Shown one piece after another: positions 29,401 to 39,262 of a stretch of 50,971 bases of DNA. A program made the translations under genes and the position numbers. The notes below the pieces were generated by a model. That model was given only the letters and a program-made list of their open reading frames with translations, made no database searches and had not been told where the DNA came from. The stretch's first letter is position 1, and every line of letters starts with the position of its first letter. Source of the stretch: Salisapilia sapeloensis (taxonomy: Eukaryota > Oomycota > Peronosporomycetes > Peronosporales > Salisapiliaceae); assembly GCA_023334545.1 (NCBI GenBank), contig JAADVB010000131.1, positions 1 to 50,971 on the forward strand, in the 5' to 3' direction.

Positions 29401-31877
29401 CAGGGTACTCTGGTGCGTACTGTCTGTCTCCACTACAACAGTTTCTGAACGCATGCGGTGGAGAAGTGGGCTTTGCTGGCGTCCTCTTTGGCATCACACT
29501 CTTCTTCATCCTTCTAGGGTATGCCTGTCGAAGTCGGAAGGAGCCCTCCTACCGACGCATGTACAACACGGCAGGCAAAGGAGAACGACAGCATCTACTC
29601 GCCAGTGCCGTCGGACAGTCCCGTGGCAATCGCTTCCTCAAGCTTTTCACTTGCGTCTACTGGCCACGCGTCCGATATCCAAAGCTGCAGGATCAGGACC
29701 TGCCGGAGCACATGGCGAGACTCTACTTCAGCGGCAGCAACGAACCAGATTCTCCTTTGCGTCTGCGTATGACCGTTCCATCGTCTTTGAAGAACGTCTT
29801 GTACGACGAAGAGTTCCGGAGACTTGCTGAAAGGATCAACCGCGTCCTCGCCTGGCGGTCTGGGTGTCTCTCCAGCTGGAGCGAAATCATGTACTATGTC
29901 GTGGCACTCGTCTGCTATCCGTTTGCGTCGGAAGTCATGGCATACAGAAGACACACTCGGCTGAATGCACTCAAGCGACTGATCGCCAAATACAATCACG
30001 CTTGCATGAAGGGACCGCGCGCGAGAGCGCTGCTGAATGCTGTCAAGCTAGGCTACTCTGCCGAGTACGCGCTCGTGTACCTGGAGCTTCTTCATAAAGA
30101 AAGCTCCCAGTCCGTATGTGTCCCGACGACGCACATTGGAAAGCCTTCGCTTCCGCTCGTGCTCCTGTTTGCTGGGAAAGGGACGTACTACAACCCGTAC
30201 TACCTGGACCCGAACGATCTGCTGGTGAGGTCAATTCCGCAGTGTCCAGAGCTCACGTCTTTTATCGACGAACCGTGGATTGAGTTCGTAGCGGAGCTGA
30301 ATGAGCTCTTGCGAGTGGTGCAAAGAGATGCAGAACTCTTGGTGGAGAGCCTACTTCCAGTAGCGCAGTTCTTGGAAAGGCAGTTGGCACTGGCGACGAA
30401 AGGAAATGGACGCCTGGGAGGACTGCGCATCTATCTCGGTCGATTTTACGTCCAAGACGAGAGCGAGTGGGAGGAAGAGTTCAAGCTCGGACTTTTACTC
30501 ACCACAGCCGACGATGAGGGCCAGCCGATCGGAAGCGATTTCTTTGATGAAAGCCAGAGAAGGCCTCGACAACGAGCGCAGTCCACGTCAGACTCTTCCA
30601 TCGCATTCACGGCCAACTCGAATCCCAACGTCGCTAGTGGACGAAAGTACGGCGCAGTTCAGACGGACCATTTCGGCCTAGGCTTTGGCGGATACGACCA
30701 AGGGTACGGCTACTCGTCCCACTTTCCCAATAGCTCTGGTCGAGATGCAAATGACAACAGCTTTTACTACAGTGGAGACAAACGAGAGCAACGGTTCACA
30801 GCAAACGACTTGTTCTTGGCAGACTTTACAGGCCAGACACCCAACGTCAGCTCCGGTTCAGTGCTGCCGACGATGGGCAGAAAGGGGTCAAGTGACTCGG
30901 AGAGCAATGGGAAACAACTGCAGAACAGCAGTATTCGGGAGGAAGCGTTGCGCATACGATCATCGACGTCCGACTCGTTTGATAATGAGGACCCGAGCAA
31001 CGGATCGATCACGAACACTCTGGCCTCGTCGACAGACCAGCTCGATGCGCCTGCACACCCTTACATTCGTAGTCCGGCGACGAAAACTCGGAACGGGCGG
31101 AACAGTCGGGATTATGTGGATGGGAAGCAGAGCGCGTCGAAAGCGCAGATGAGACTCGAAACGAGTGCGTCTCAGGCGAAGCCGAATGGGAGAAGACGTC
31201 GCATGCGGTCATTCTACGAAGCCTGGCTCGGTCCTGTCGATGCTTCTTTACCGGTGCCAGGCGTTTTGATCAGCGCCGATGAGCTAAATGATCGTTTGGC
31301 AGACATGTCGACCAAGCAAAAGATCCGAGCTTTTATTAAACGGCGACTCAAGCCACGCAATGTCCACTGCAGCTCATGGCTGCGTGTTTCGTGGGCACTG
31401 ACGGCAACGTTGCTTGTGCTGCTCATGAGCGACTTAACGATCACCATGGCGATCCTCATCAACCTCCGGTGCGTGACGGATGGAGAGATTAACAATGACT
31501 GCACGGCGGGTGTACTCATCCCTGTGCTTCTCATTCCTCCGTTCACACTGGTCATTGCTCCGATCATGGGCACCATTTCGCTCGCACTGTCCTCCACAGC
31601 GTTCTCTCGTCGGTTCTCGCTTTGGAACGCCTTGTCCATGGTGAACGTCGGCGTTGCCATTGTAGCATGTTGGACACAGAGCAGTCGGCTGGTCGCGCCG
31701 TGGTTCACACGTCCTGTGCCATTCTTGCCTGTCATCGCTATGGGCGTCAAGATGGGCGAGGCATACGTGATTGAACGCTATATTGCGTTCCAAGAGACGT
31801 ATCGTCGTCGTCGCGGATGGAGAGGACTGATGAAACGAAGGCTGTCGGACGCCAGTATTCCGCCTGATTCGCCATAG
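26463..31877 (+). CDS. Large glycine-rich membrane glycoprotein, plant-like family
   Basis: An 1804-residue, single-exon protein. A signal peptide (1-17, MYVLVLFALLWANAAAD) is followed by a long ectodomain with many G-rich loops (GGSGGRRVIV, GGSGGSVYVSS, GGGGGRVMISY, GGGGGGGRLQL) and Asn-X-Ser/Thr sites. A Cys-rich EGF/ephrin-receptor-like segment (CAPGYGGFLC, CKPCANAP, CDPGYSGAYC) lies at about 925-990. A transmembrane helix follows at about 997-1021. A conserved cytosolic block (about 1080-1346) resembles the same region of plant glycine-rich membrane proteins such as the At5g11700/At5g47020 family, with FAGKGTYYNPYYLDPNDLL as a key stretch. A Ser-rich disordered linker (about 1360-1580) leads to four or so further membrane helices from about 1640. 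It is a cell-surface or endomembrane protein of unknown function. The start is the first ATG and gives a clean signal peptide. Confidence 0.8.
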   Translation: MYVLVLFALLWANAAADSNPHCAYFLDYCDFNASTSSCTFQTSTRFSCGPLPVSSAPPASSNGTNATGTVAPTPAPTLKVPAPSDYVCQWAIAGDLVVAKDVSIGVDGDDCLVQVSAGKAVHLQSGAQLNASSMSLGASFVRLEENSRVSSQYSGVYRGKLGGNFHGRKIIGASNGGSGGRRVIVNESIAMQNDAFGYFDVRPWAITEGWNSTERGRVLRQSSASWNLEELWDQTPPPSSADMVDGNEWKIQMLLGSGSSNSTLASHLPGQSISGNVQQVSGGGRIKITASRDIVVMSGASIQANGAPAVSGISGGSGGSVYVSSTSLMMSGTIEAKGGAAFCSDHVDTKGIDECYPGGGGGRVMISYSSSQLDDDAVITVGGSLDDTISQRLTKWLILRPLQVRALAGGAGTYYRIAKRADGSDESSLVISNRMQASSQLLPAEDPYKAERGGAVTPVSVEGPSKLSTMVVVDGAAVSTSLLQFQAGTLNVANNSCLMEELTRVPVEALNSSLIVDVKSMVLTLHSKLLLPKAHLQVKAATVSLDTTVEVAFSNSAQFTTTGTLHTDATIRTISVPMQVPSSATYAALALQTSRALVFDSHGDILVGGAIDVGALSLRSMQSINASGIAVASNAASMSATYKSCKEHLASDDLVFQPFASTIGNFTMVVTAQERIDLGGNSQHTALLEAGAILLCSQSDMKIFSSAIVSANGMGELANQGPGSGYCSASVGGGAGYGGRGADSTAVNKRGDYASGGLPYGTRSGAGMLGSGGGCVGGGSGGGVVLIGAETLRLDGEIHCNGDGGSNGGGGGSGGFLGLSVSQFLTGGGKMSAVGGGTTCIDTGVRLFVTEVDHKCGGGGGGGRLQLTGCEQSHYDRCTSGFEGNYTVAGGAVAKMTKPGTAEGSAALEELEDATGDSGTFFGFPCAPGYGGFLCRMCKVGTFKAVSSSEECKPCANAPTNAHYIAKGETSSNCEWACDPGYSGAYCLSPLQQFLNACGGEVGFAGVLFGITLFFILLGYACRSRKEPSYRRMYNTAGKGERQHLLASAVGQSRGNRFLKLFTCVYWPRVRYPKLQDQDLPEHMARLYFSGSNEPDSPLRLRMTVPSSLKNVLYDEEFRRLAERINRVLAWRSGCLSSWSEIMYYVVALVCYPFASEVMAYRRHTRLNALKRLIAKYNHACMKGPRARALLNAVKLGYSAEYALVYLELLHKESSQSVCVPTTHIGKPSLPLVLLFAGKGTYYNPYYLDPNDLLVRSIPQCPELTSFIDEPWIEFVAELNELLRVVQRDAELLVESLLPVAQFLERQLALATKGNGRLGGLRIYLGRFYVQDESEWEEEFKLGLLLTTADDEGQPIGSDFFDESQRRPRQRAQSTSDSSIAFTANSNPNVASGRKYGAVQTDHFGLGFGGYDQGYGYSSHFPNSSGRDANDNSFYYSGDKREQRFTANDLFLADFTGQTPNVSSGSVLPTMGRKGSSDSESNGKQLQNSSIREEALRIRSSTSDSFDNEDPSNGSITNTLASSTDQLDAPAHPYIRSPATKTRNGRNSRDYVDGKQSASKAQMRLETSASQAKPNGRRRRMRSFYEAWLGPVDASLPVPGVLISADELNDRLADMSTKQKIRAFIKRRLKPRNVHCSSWLRVSWALTATLLVLLMSDLTITMAILINLRCVTDGEINNDCTAGVLIPVLLIPPFTLVIAPIMGTISLALSSTAFSRRFSLWNALSMVNVGVAIVACWTQSSRLVAPWFTRPVPFLPVIAMGVKMGEAYVIERYIAFQETYRRRRGWRGLMKRRLSDASIPPDSP

Positions 31878-31980
31878 GTAGCGCAGAGAAAATCTCTTGA
31901 TGAGACCACAAGTGTTCAGAAATTAAAGGTTGAACTCAGGATAAAGTTTATAACGTTTGTGTTGTCAGTTTCAGTGGAGG

Positions 31981-32667
31981 ATGCTGGACGGAGAGTACGA
32001 AGGAGACTTAGTGGGAGGTTTGCGTCACGGGAAAGGAAGGTTGGTTTTTGTGAATGGAGACAGGTACGAAGGGGCGTTCCGAAAAGGATTTAGACATGGC
32101 AAAGGTACATTTACGAGTTGGAAAGATGAGGTTTACGAAGGCGAGTGGGTAGCAGGTAGAAGGCAAGGCAAAGGGAGAATGGTTTACTACAGTGGAAATT
32201 GTGTAATTGCCTATGAAGGAGACTTTGTTCGAGATAGCTTTCACGGTGAAGGATCTCTCCTCAAATACCTGAATACTTCAAGAGAGGCTCCGTCTAGTGA
32301 CCAAATAGACTCACAGAGACTGCAGTCCCGTTATGAAGGACAATTTTATAACGGAATGAAGCACGGAAAAGGAAAGATGGAATTTGTAACTAAGAAGTGC
32401 ATGTACGAAGGCGAGTGGAAGAACGGCGCGATGGATGGGGACGGCAAGTACGTTCAAGAAGGCCATGGCGAGTATGAAGGTCAGTGGTTAAACGGATTGA
32501 GGCATGGATTTGGAAAAGAGGTATGTGGTGTCGGATTAAAGACAGAGGTGTACGAAGGAAGCTGGAAAGAGGGAAAGAGACACGGGGTTGGATTATTAAT
32601 TAAAAATGGTTTCACGCGGCAAGGCGAATGGGCAGATAACATTCGACTTAAATGGATAGGTTCATGA
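31981..32667 (+). CDS. MORN-repeat protein
   Basis: A 228-residue protein built almost entirely of MORN repeats, about eight to nine copies of YEG-(D/E/Q/S)-(W/F/L)-x(3)-(G/R)-x-(R/K/M)-(H/Q)-G-x-G. Examples are YEGDLVGGLRHGKG, YEGEWVAGRRQGKG, YEGQFYNGMKHGKG and YEGSWKEGKRHGVG. The fourth repeat is interrupted by an insert near residues 92-110. MORN arrays bind membranes or act as dimerising scaffolds; in protists many are cytoskeletal or ciliary. The start is the ATG at 31981, directly before the first repeat. The frame is open a little upstream without an ATG, and a CAG before the start could be a splice acceptor from an unseen 5' exon. There are about 100 bp to the preceding gene, same strand. 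Confidence 0.9.
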   Translation: MLDGEYEGDLVGGLRHGKGRLVFVNGDRYEGAFRKGFRHGKGTFTSWKDEVYEGEWVAGRRQGKGRMVYYSGNCVIAYEGDFVRDSFHGEGSLLKYLNTSREAPSSDQIDSQRLQSRYEGQFYNGMKHGKGKMEFVTKKCMYEGEWKNGAMDGDGKYVQEGHGEYEGQWLNGLRHGFGKEVCGVGLKTEVYEGSWKEGKRHGVGLLIKNGFTRQGEWADNIRLKWIGS

Positions 32668-33645
32668 TCTTCAAGACCTTTTGTACTCGATCTAGCTTGG
32701 CTGTTTGACATTCTGCGACTCTTTCTTTTCCATGCGTTTTAAAGCATGTTTCTACATAACCTATCGTCAAATGCATGCTAGGCAAAAAAGTAGTGGTGTG
32801 CTCACGTACAGTACAGACATATTGTAACCATATCGTTTAAATGTTGCGAGGGAACCTATGGTCTTTGTTTCGGACAAGTTGTCTACATAGCCTTTACTGG
32901 ACAAGTTTATTAGCAATATGTTTGGGTTTAATACTCCATATCTATTAGCATGCACACGCTTCCATTGCTCTACCCTGTACCCTTCGCTAGTTTTAACGTC
33001 CGCAAAAGTATCGTTGAAAATGAAACCTGTCATTTTGATTCAGGCTTCCACAAGTTACTATGCGTTAAGGTTTTGTTAGATATATTCCTTTAATTATGAT
33101 ATAAATTGAAGGCAGTAGTTGATGTCAATTTGAATCTCGTAGATGGTATCGGAGTTACCGTTGGTACAGCTAGAACACCTATAAAGCCTACGTGTGTATC
33201 AACATAGGAAAAGTGCTGGGCTCTCGTTCTTCACTTTTATAGCAGATATCTCCATCGAAGCGGTTGAACAGGTACCCAACATATCAAAGCTACTAGAGAG
33301 GACTCCTATGTGAAAAAATACCACGCAGCAATTTCAATTGCGCCACATCTACTTCATTCATCACTAGGACAATTCAAAGTAGCGAAGAATCAGTCATTCG
33401 TACCTAAATAAATTCACCAGCTTCTTCAATGGCTCGTAGATTCGCTTGGAGAGGATACAGGGACTTTCGACTATAAAATCACCAGTAGAATGAGGTACAA
33501 AATCATCTATTTCCATGTCCAGGATACGTCGTCAAACACTGTATTGGCGTCCCATAAATACCTCTCCTTCACCAACCACATCGTTTAGCATGTAAAATGC
33601 ATACAATAAAGAGACGACAACAATTCGGACAACAAATAACGATAG
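32668..33645. other. AT-rich intergenic region
   Basis: About 980 bp. The one open frame of note is minus-strand 32767-33033 (88 codons, ATG start, hydrophobic C-terminal 20 residues); I do not recognise it and would not call it a gene without transcript evidence. The remainder, up to the exportin start, is AT-rich and featureless. Confidence 0.4.
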
Positions 33646-36600
33646 ATGACGGATCTTGTGCCACAGGTGGAAGCAGCACTGCAGCGTGTATTGGACCCTT
33701 CTACTCCATACGAGGAGAAGCAGGCATTAGAGCAGCAGCTGGCTCAGTTCCAGAACTCCCCATCATCATGCCTACCACTTATAGCGCAGGTGCTACAGCC
33801 CAGTGCGCATCCGGCAAGCCAATACATACTATGGTTCGCCTGCACGACAATTGAAGAATACGTTCGCACGAGGTGGATTTCATTTTCGCCAGAGCAACGA
33901 TCAGAGCTCCGAAACGTGGTCTGGACAGCAGCTACGGCCCCAACCGCCAACGCACGACCTCCGTTCGTGCATGCGAAGCTGCTGAAGGTCGTATCAGACG
34001 TCGCTCGTATGGAGTGGAAATTGCCTAATACGTCTAATAGTGAACAAGTATCTGGGGATCAGAGTCACTACTGGTTTAATTTCGTAGATCAAGTCCAGAG
34101 CGTCCTTCAATCTAACGACACGAGTGTTCGACGGACAGGAGTACAGCTCGTGGGGGTATTGGCGGAAGAGTTTGGGCGTGATGATGCACTCGCTCCTTCG
34201 TACTGCAAAAGTAGAGTTCAGAAACTGTTTCGAAGTAACCTTCCGTCCCTCCTACAGTCTCTTGGAGCCATTCTGCAGCAGAGTTTAGGCGCCACGACTA
34301 GCCCAGATCAAATGCGGATCATGAATGAAGCGCTGACTTCGCTAAACCACTTGATGCAGTGGTCTGCTTCATCTGCGTGTGTTTCAGAGAGCTGGATCAA
34401 CCTCCTCTTTGCGATCGTGCAGGCGGACATTGATGCCAGCGCTCGTCAAAAGGCGATCGAGGTGCTCGTGGAGATTGTAACCAAGCAGATCACACCTCAG
34501 AGGGAGGATCTGCTTACTCAGACGTTCCATTCGTTGGGTTCTGTTCTACAGCACGTCGCATCGTCCGTCAGCAGTCAAGACGACGAGGTATTGATAAAGT
34601 TTGAAGAGCTGGTTAAAGATTTTGTAAGCACACATGTACGACGGTTGAACAAAGTGTCGTACCAGCAGTCCTTGGCTCCTTTCACGATGCTGCTTTTGCA
34701 ATTGACACAGGCACAGGAGTCGACAGAAGGGTACGTCAAGTGTTTAGAAATATGGGAGGTGTTTGTTGCGTACTTTGAAGCGATGGAAGGCGAGATGGGA
34801 AGCAACAACGTCATTTGCAATGCGCTTCTGAGTCCGTCCGACTCGGCCTTGAGTGGTCTTTTGTCTCATCTGCTTCAGAAGGTTTCGTACAATTCCAATG
34901 GACAGCAGTTGGAGGAGCTGGATGACAGTCGAGATGGAAACAGTCGGGAGGAAAGTGATGAGATTGGTGACAGTGGAGACTCGAGACTAAACCTCCAGTC
35001 GCTACAGGACCTCGTCCAGTCTTCTCGATCTCCCTCTGGGAGTCTGATGGAGATGTCCGAGAGACAGCAGTTCGTCGTTTCTTGTCTGTCGCTCATTCAG
35101 CGCATCAGCGTCGTCCACCCTTCCTTTTCGCTCCAGATTGCCGAGTCTCAATTCGCAACCTTCAGTACCTGCATGTCGTCTCGTTCAAATATGAAAGAAG
35201 CGACAGTCACATGTGCTGTCGTTGGGCTCTTGTGCTCTCAGTCGTTTGCTCTGAGCGCCGACTCGACGGTCCAGCGGAAGAGCTGGGACTACCTCGAGTC
35301 CTTTGTGACAGTGTTGGAGCAGGTGAGTGGGCAGAGCCCGAGTGGACAGGTAGACGATGTAGACATCAGTTGTGAGTTATTTGCGAGTGTGAGAGGAGCC
35401 CTCACGTGCGTCCCACTCGTCATCCACTCTGGCGGAGGAGACCAAGTGATGCGTGTGAGCGATCGCATCCTAAAGGTCGTCGAGCGAGTGGTGACGTTCC
35501 AATACCCGACAGAAGTGGTGGCGAATGCGTTGCAGTTGATGGCGAATCTGGGCTTTGTGGTTCCGTTTGAGCAGTTGAGAGGGTTGGAAGGGATGCAGAA
35601 GATGATTGCGAACCTACATTCGTTCCGATCCAATCTGCACACGTCCGTTGAAACGGAGTTGTTTGCTGCGCTGTCCAACTTGACGATGAAAGACACTGAA
35701 GCATATGCGCACGTCGTGACGCCTGTGATGAACGAGGTGGTGGCAGCTGCAAAGGAGAGCGAGAGTCAGCCGATGCACCCTCCACTCATGACACGAGTAA
35801 GGTGGATGCTAGTCATGTGAATAAGAGAGATCTGACGGTGGATTTGTAGGTGAAGAGAGACATTCGTGTCGTGCGGAAGCTCAGTAAGACTGTAGAGAAG
35901 AAGGAAAAGCAGGTCAAGGTGGCGTTCGCAGAAAAAGTGATGATCGGTGTTCCGGCGATGCTAACGCTGTTGAGGCAGTACGTTGGAGTGGTCAAGAGTG
36001 GAAACCCGAGTGAGGCACTAGAGGTCGTGCATGAACTGGTCAAGGCGTATGGACAGCTGCTGATGTCCGTCCGGAAGGAGTTGCCAAAAGACAGCGTAGC
36101 AGAGGTCATGCGCGTCTTTGTGGAGATCTTCCAGGACCCTCAGCTATGCTCCATGTATATGGTTATATTTATTTATTTTATGATAATGTATCTGACGCTT
36201 GTGTAGATTGAATGGAAGAGGACGGAGTGGGATGCTCGTCTTGTGTGGCTTCTTACACTTGTTACAAGTGGTTGTGGAGGAACCAACGCCTGTGTTCACG
36301 TCCTTTGTGGAAAACGCCTTGGACCTATGCTACGGACCACTGAAAGAGGTATCATCCTATTCTACAAGCGTTGGAAGCGTATTCTAATGTTTATCCTGTA
36401 CAGCCCATCTTTTCTCATCCAGAAAGTGACTCGCTGATCCTCGGCTACTTTGTCGGACTTATTGGTCGGCTGTTGGAAAACCACTTTAGGTCGTTCGTGA
36501 TGCTAAGAGTGTCCAATGACGGCAGTCGAGATCGTTGCTACAAGAGCGAGAACGCTCGAAACTACTTTGCCCAGATCTTCCAGTCCTTTGCTGGGATCCT

Positions 36601-37024
36601 CGAAAAGCAGGATCTATCGACGAACCAAGTGTCGCCAGCTCTGTGCAAGCAGGTGATCCAGACTCTGTCCGATCTGGACGACAAGCAGAATCTGCTGAGT
36701 TTCCAAGGGTTCCAACAAGACTTTCGCCTTGGATTCCTTAATACGCTCATGCAAGTGCTCATGCGAGGCGAGCTGAATATGCTCAAGGACGACATTGCAG
36801 GTGTTGTGCATCGACTAGCTGGCGTCGACTTCCAGTCCTTCTTCCAAACCTTCTTGTCGGAACTCGTGCAGCAAAGTCTGAGCAAAGAGCAGTTGGCCAT
36901 GAGCGCAGCCTTGGAAGGAGGGAGTCTGCGGTGGAGCGGGCAGACGGACCTTCCGACCTTTTCTCAAGACCTAGACGCCTTCCTCGCGGACATTCGCTTC
37001 CTCCGCGCCCAGCAGCTAGCTTGA
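33646..37024 (+). CDS. XPO6: Exportin-6, nuclear export receptor
   Basis: Four exons join in frame: 33646-35796, 35850-36154, 36207-36348 and 36404-37024, giving 1072 residues (human XPO6 is about 1125). Introns are 53, 52 and 55 nt, GT-AG. The N-terminal 150 residues carry the importin-beta/exportin N-terminal helices (QYILWFACTTIEEYVRTRW, KLLKVVSDVARMEW). The C-terminal block is diagnostic for XPO6: LLQVVVEEPTPVF, then DDKQNLLSFQGFQQDFRLGFLN, VLMRGELNMLKDDI, VDFQSFFQTFL and LPTFSQDLDAFLADIRFL. The protein is an all-helical HEAT solenoid that with Ran-GTP exports profilin-actin from the nucleus in animals; cargo here is inferred. A Ser/Asp/Glu-rich insert lies near residues 425-460. The reading frame closes only if the three introns are removed. 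Confidence 0.92.
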
Positions 37025-37274
37025 AGCCAAGCGTCTGTAGGTCGGCTGTAGCTCCATGTCGGTGGGTTGGATTGATTTTGGCGAATAAAGTAGATTTCGA
37101 TTGGTTGAAAGTTGCATGTCAGATGTCCATGGACATTGCAAATGTGGTTAAACTGCAAATTGTCCGAGGAAAACGTGTTTTTGTATCTCGTTGGAAATAG
37201 AGGCCAGCAGAGGCTGCACCAAGACAGCAAAAAAACCACCACACAGCCGAGAGCTCTTGTATTTGCCTGCAACA

Positions 37275-37606
37275 ATGGAGACGATGGATGTTTCGAAGCG
37301 CCTCAAGACCACGCCGTTGGACCCTCGCTTCCCCAACACGAACCAGTCGCAGCACTGCTGGTACGCTTTCTATAACACGTATTGACGAGCTGGATTTGTG
37401 CTGACCTGTGTGCGTTTTGGTGGTGTAGGACGCGCTACAACGAGTACCTGCTCTGCTTAAAGAACAACGACGGAGACGAGGACCCGTGCAAGAAGCACTT
37501 CCAGTTCGCCATGTCCATCTGCCCGTCGACGTGGGTGGAAAAGTGGGAAGAGGACCGGGAGGAAGGCAAGTTCCCGGGCGTGCAGGTCCCCAAGGACGAC
37601 GAGTAA
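37275..37606 (+). CDS. COX6B: Cytochrome c oxidase subunit 6B
   Basis: Two exons, 37275-37360 and 37429-37606, separated by a 68-nt GT-AG intron, give an 87-residue protein. It has the CHCH pattern of COX6B: C-x9-C (CWTRYNEYLLC) and C-x10-C (CKKHFQFAMSIC), preceded by the conserved DPRFPNTNQ and followed by PSTWVEKWEEDREEGKFPG. The intron splits the Trp codon of the HCW motif. The protein sits on the intermembrane-space side of complex IV and is imported by the Mia40 disulfide relay. The second in-frame Met (37284) is also possible. It lies 250 bp after XPO6 on the same strand. Confidence 0.95.
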
Positions 37607-37683
37607 ACCACGCCGTTCAACTGTTCTCTCAAAAATAAAAGATCTCTTTCTTTTATTTCTTTCAAATTTACATGAATTCCAAG

Positions 37684-39015
37684 CTACATGATGCAGCACT
37701 CGCCGTCGGCATCTTCTCCTGTCTCTTCTTCTACCTCCTCCTTCGGTCTCGAACGACCTTCCTTGCAAGGGCACGGCAGCGTCGACGTCACACCGGCAAA
37801 GTAGCAACGGTTGCAGTCCGAGCAGTGCACGTCTCGATGGTCGCAGCAGCGCTTGCACACCTTGCAGTGGTTTCGAGGCGTCCGCTCTTGATCCTGCAGT
37901 TTGCTGCTGCACCACGAAAAGTCGTATTGACGACTGCAAGCGTGGCAGTAGAAACCCTGGAGGCACTGTAGGACGGCCACCTGCTTGTTGCAACAAGGCA
38001 CGACGACAGGCTCCTGCAGTCTCTGGACCATGTCTCTCGTCTTGCTGACGTTGTGCATGAAACAGTCGTCCTGGAAGAGGACGTTCATATCTGCTCCTGC
38101 CTGCTGGACCATCAAGAAGGGGTTCTTGCAGTCCGTGCAGCGGCAGTGGACGCCACATATGCCGCCGCTCTTCACGCAGGCACAGCGGCCGTTGCGGCAG
38201 CCGCCTGTGCACCGACAGGAAGCTGTCTTTGTCGGCTCTGCTACCTGCTGAGGAGTGTACGTTGGCTTCGGAGCAATGTTCACGACACTCTGCGGCGGCA
38301 CAGGAGGCACGTACTGCATGCCCTGGTTCAAGACGTTCCAATAGTCTGGCGTGGCGGTCGACGGCTCAAACGTTGGAGCAGGAGCAGGAGCAGGAGTCTC
38401 CATGTCCACGTCCATCTCCTTTTCCTGAAAGTTATCTAGCTCGACCATGGGCATGTCCGTGTCAAAGTCTGGTCCTAGAAAGTCTAGTAGTTCCTCTTCC
38501 TCCATCATGTTTTCCTGCGACTGAATTTGTTCCGGCTTGACGTTACCTAAATCCAGCGGACTGTCGTCTAATTCTGCCATGAGCGCCTCTAGCTCTGCAT
38601 CGTTCTCTCCAGTCGGTATCGCCGTCATGCCGACATCTTGGACGTGCACGCGGCACAAGGGACACGTCTTGTTGCGACGGAACCAGCGAAGGAAGCATTG
38701 CGGGTGGAAGGTATGTGCGCAGGGAGTGAGTTGTGCCTGTGCTCCTGGAGCTAGACAGACGCTGCAGTCGGCGGGAGCAGGCGGCAAGTTCGCCGCCTCC
38801 TTTTGGACACGACGACAAGCGCGCGCAATTTCCGCTTCGTGTTCATCCACGCTGGCATTCTCTGCCGGCGATTCCGACGTTCCCTTGTGGAGTTTATAGG
38901 GGGGATACGGAGAAGCGCGGCTCTGGTAAATGTACTGCAGCGACGATTCGGCGCAGAAGACGCTTCCGCTCGCCTGATGGCCGTATCCGTCGGCTAGTAC
39001 GCGTTGTCCTGGCAT
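37684..39015 (-). CDS. RING-H2 / tesmin-TSO1-like CXC protein with CaaX end
   Basis: A 443-residue protein of unusual build. A RING-H2 finger lies at 84-121 (C84, C87, C99, H101, H104, C107, C118, C121), typical of an E3 ubiquitin ligase. A long acidic, disordered segment (about 130-262) follows. A CXC (CRC/tesmin-TSO1-like) motif lies at 267-296 (CRCTGGCRNGRCAC, then CGVHCRCTDC), normally a DNA-binding zinc cluster. A second Cys/His-rich cluster covers about 340-417 (PCCNKQ, CHAC, HCKVCKRCCDHRDVHC, CNRC, CPCKEG). An acidic tail ends in CCIM, a CaaX prenylation box. The combination would join ubiquitin ligation, zinc-cluster binding and possibly membrane anchoring. It is convergent with COX6B, stops about 80 bp apart, and divergent from the next gene over 247 bp. 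Confidence 0.82.
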   Translation of the reverse strand: MPGQRVLADGYGHQASGSVFCAESSLQYIYQSRASPYPPYKLHKGTSESPAENASVDEHEAEIARACRRVQKEAANLPPAPADCSVCLAPGAQAQLTPCAHTFHPQCFLRWFRRNKTCPLCRVHVQDVGMTAIPTGENDAELEALMAELDDSPLDLGNVKPEQIQSQENMMEEEELLDFLGPDFDTDMPMVELDNFQEKEMDVDMETPAPAPAPTFEPSTATPDYWNVLNQGMQYVPPVPPQSVVNIAPKPTYTPQQVAEPTKTASCRCTGGCRNGRCACVKSGGICGVHCRCTDCKNPFLMVQQAGADMNVLFQDDCFMHNVSKTRDMVQRLQEPVVVPCCNKQVAVLQCLQGFYCHACSRQYDFSWCSSKLQDQERTPRNHCKVCKRCCDHRDVHCSDCNRCYFAGVTSTLPCPCKEGRSRPKEEVEEETGEDADGECCIM

Positions 39016-39262
39016 GGTGCTTGGCGAGTGACGTCAGGCGGGTGCGTGTTTAATGGCAGGGACGAGCGATTGGAGGGTTTGGCCGAAACTTCAAGTTCGT
39101 CAAAACGGCTTTCGCTGAAATAAGTGCGTTCGAGAGAAACCAATGTATTCGCATTCGTCGTACACGCATTTAGCACGAGACTGACGCAAGATAGGTGGAA
39201 ACTGGACTTTAATTAGCGCTGATTGGAGGAAAAGAAGCTTTTGCCGCCGTTCCATTTCTCGA

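Noticed and set aside
32767-33033. 88-codon minus-strand frame as an effector or transposon remnant
   Set aside because: No signal peptide, no RXLR or LFLAK-type motif and no recognisable family; kept only as a note in the intergenic entry.
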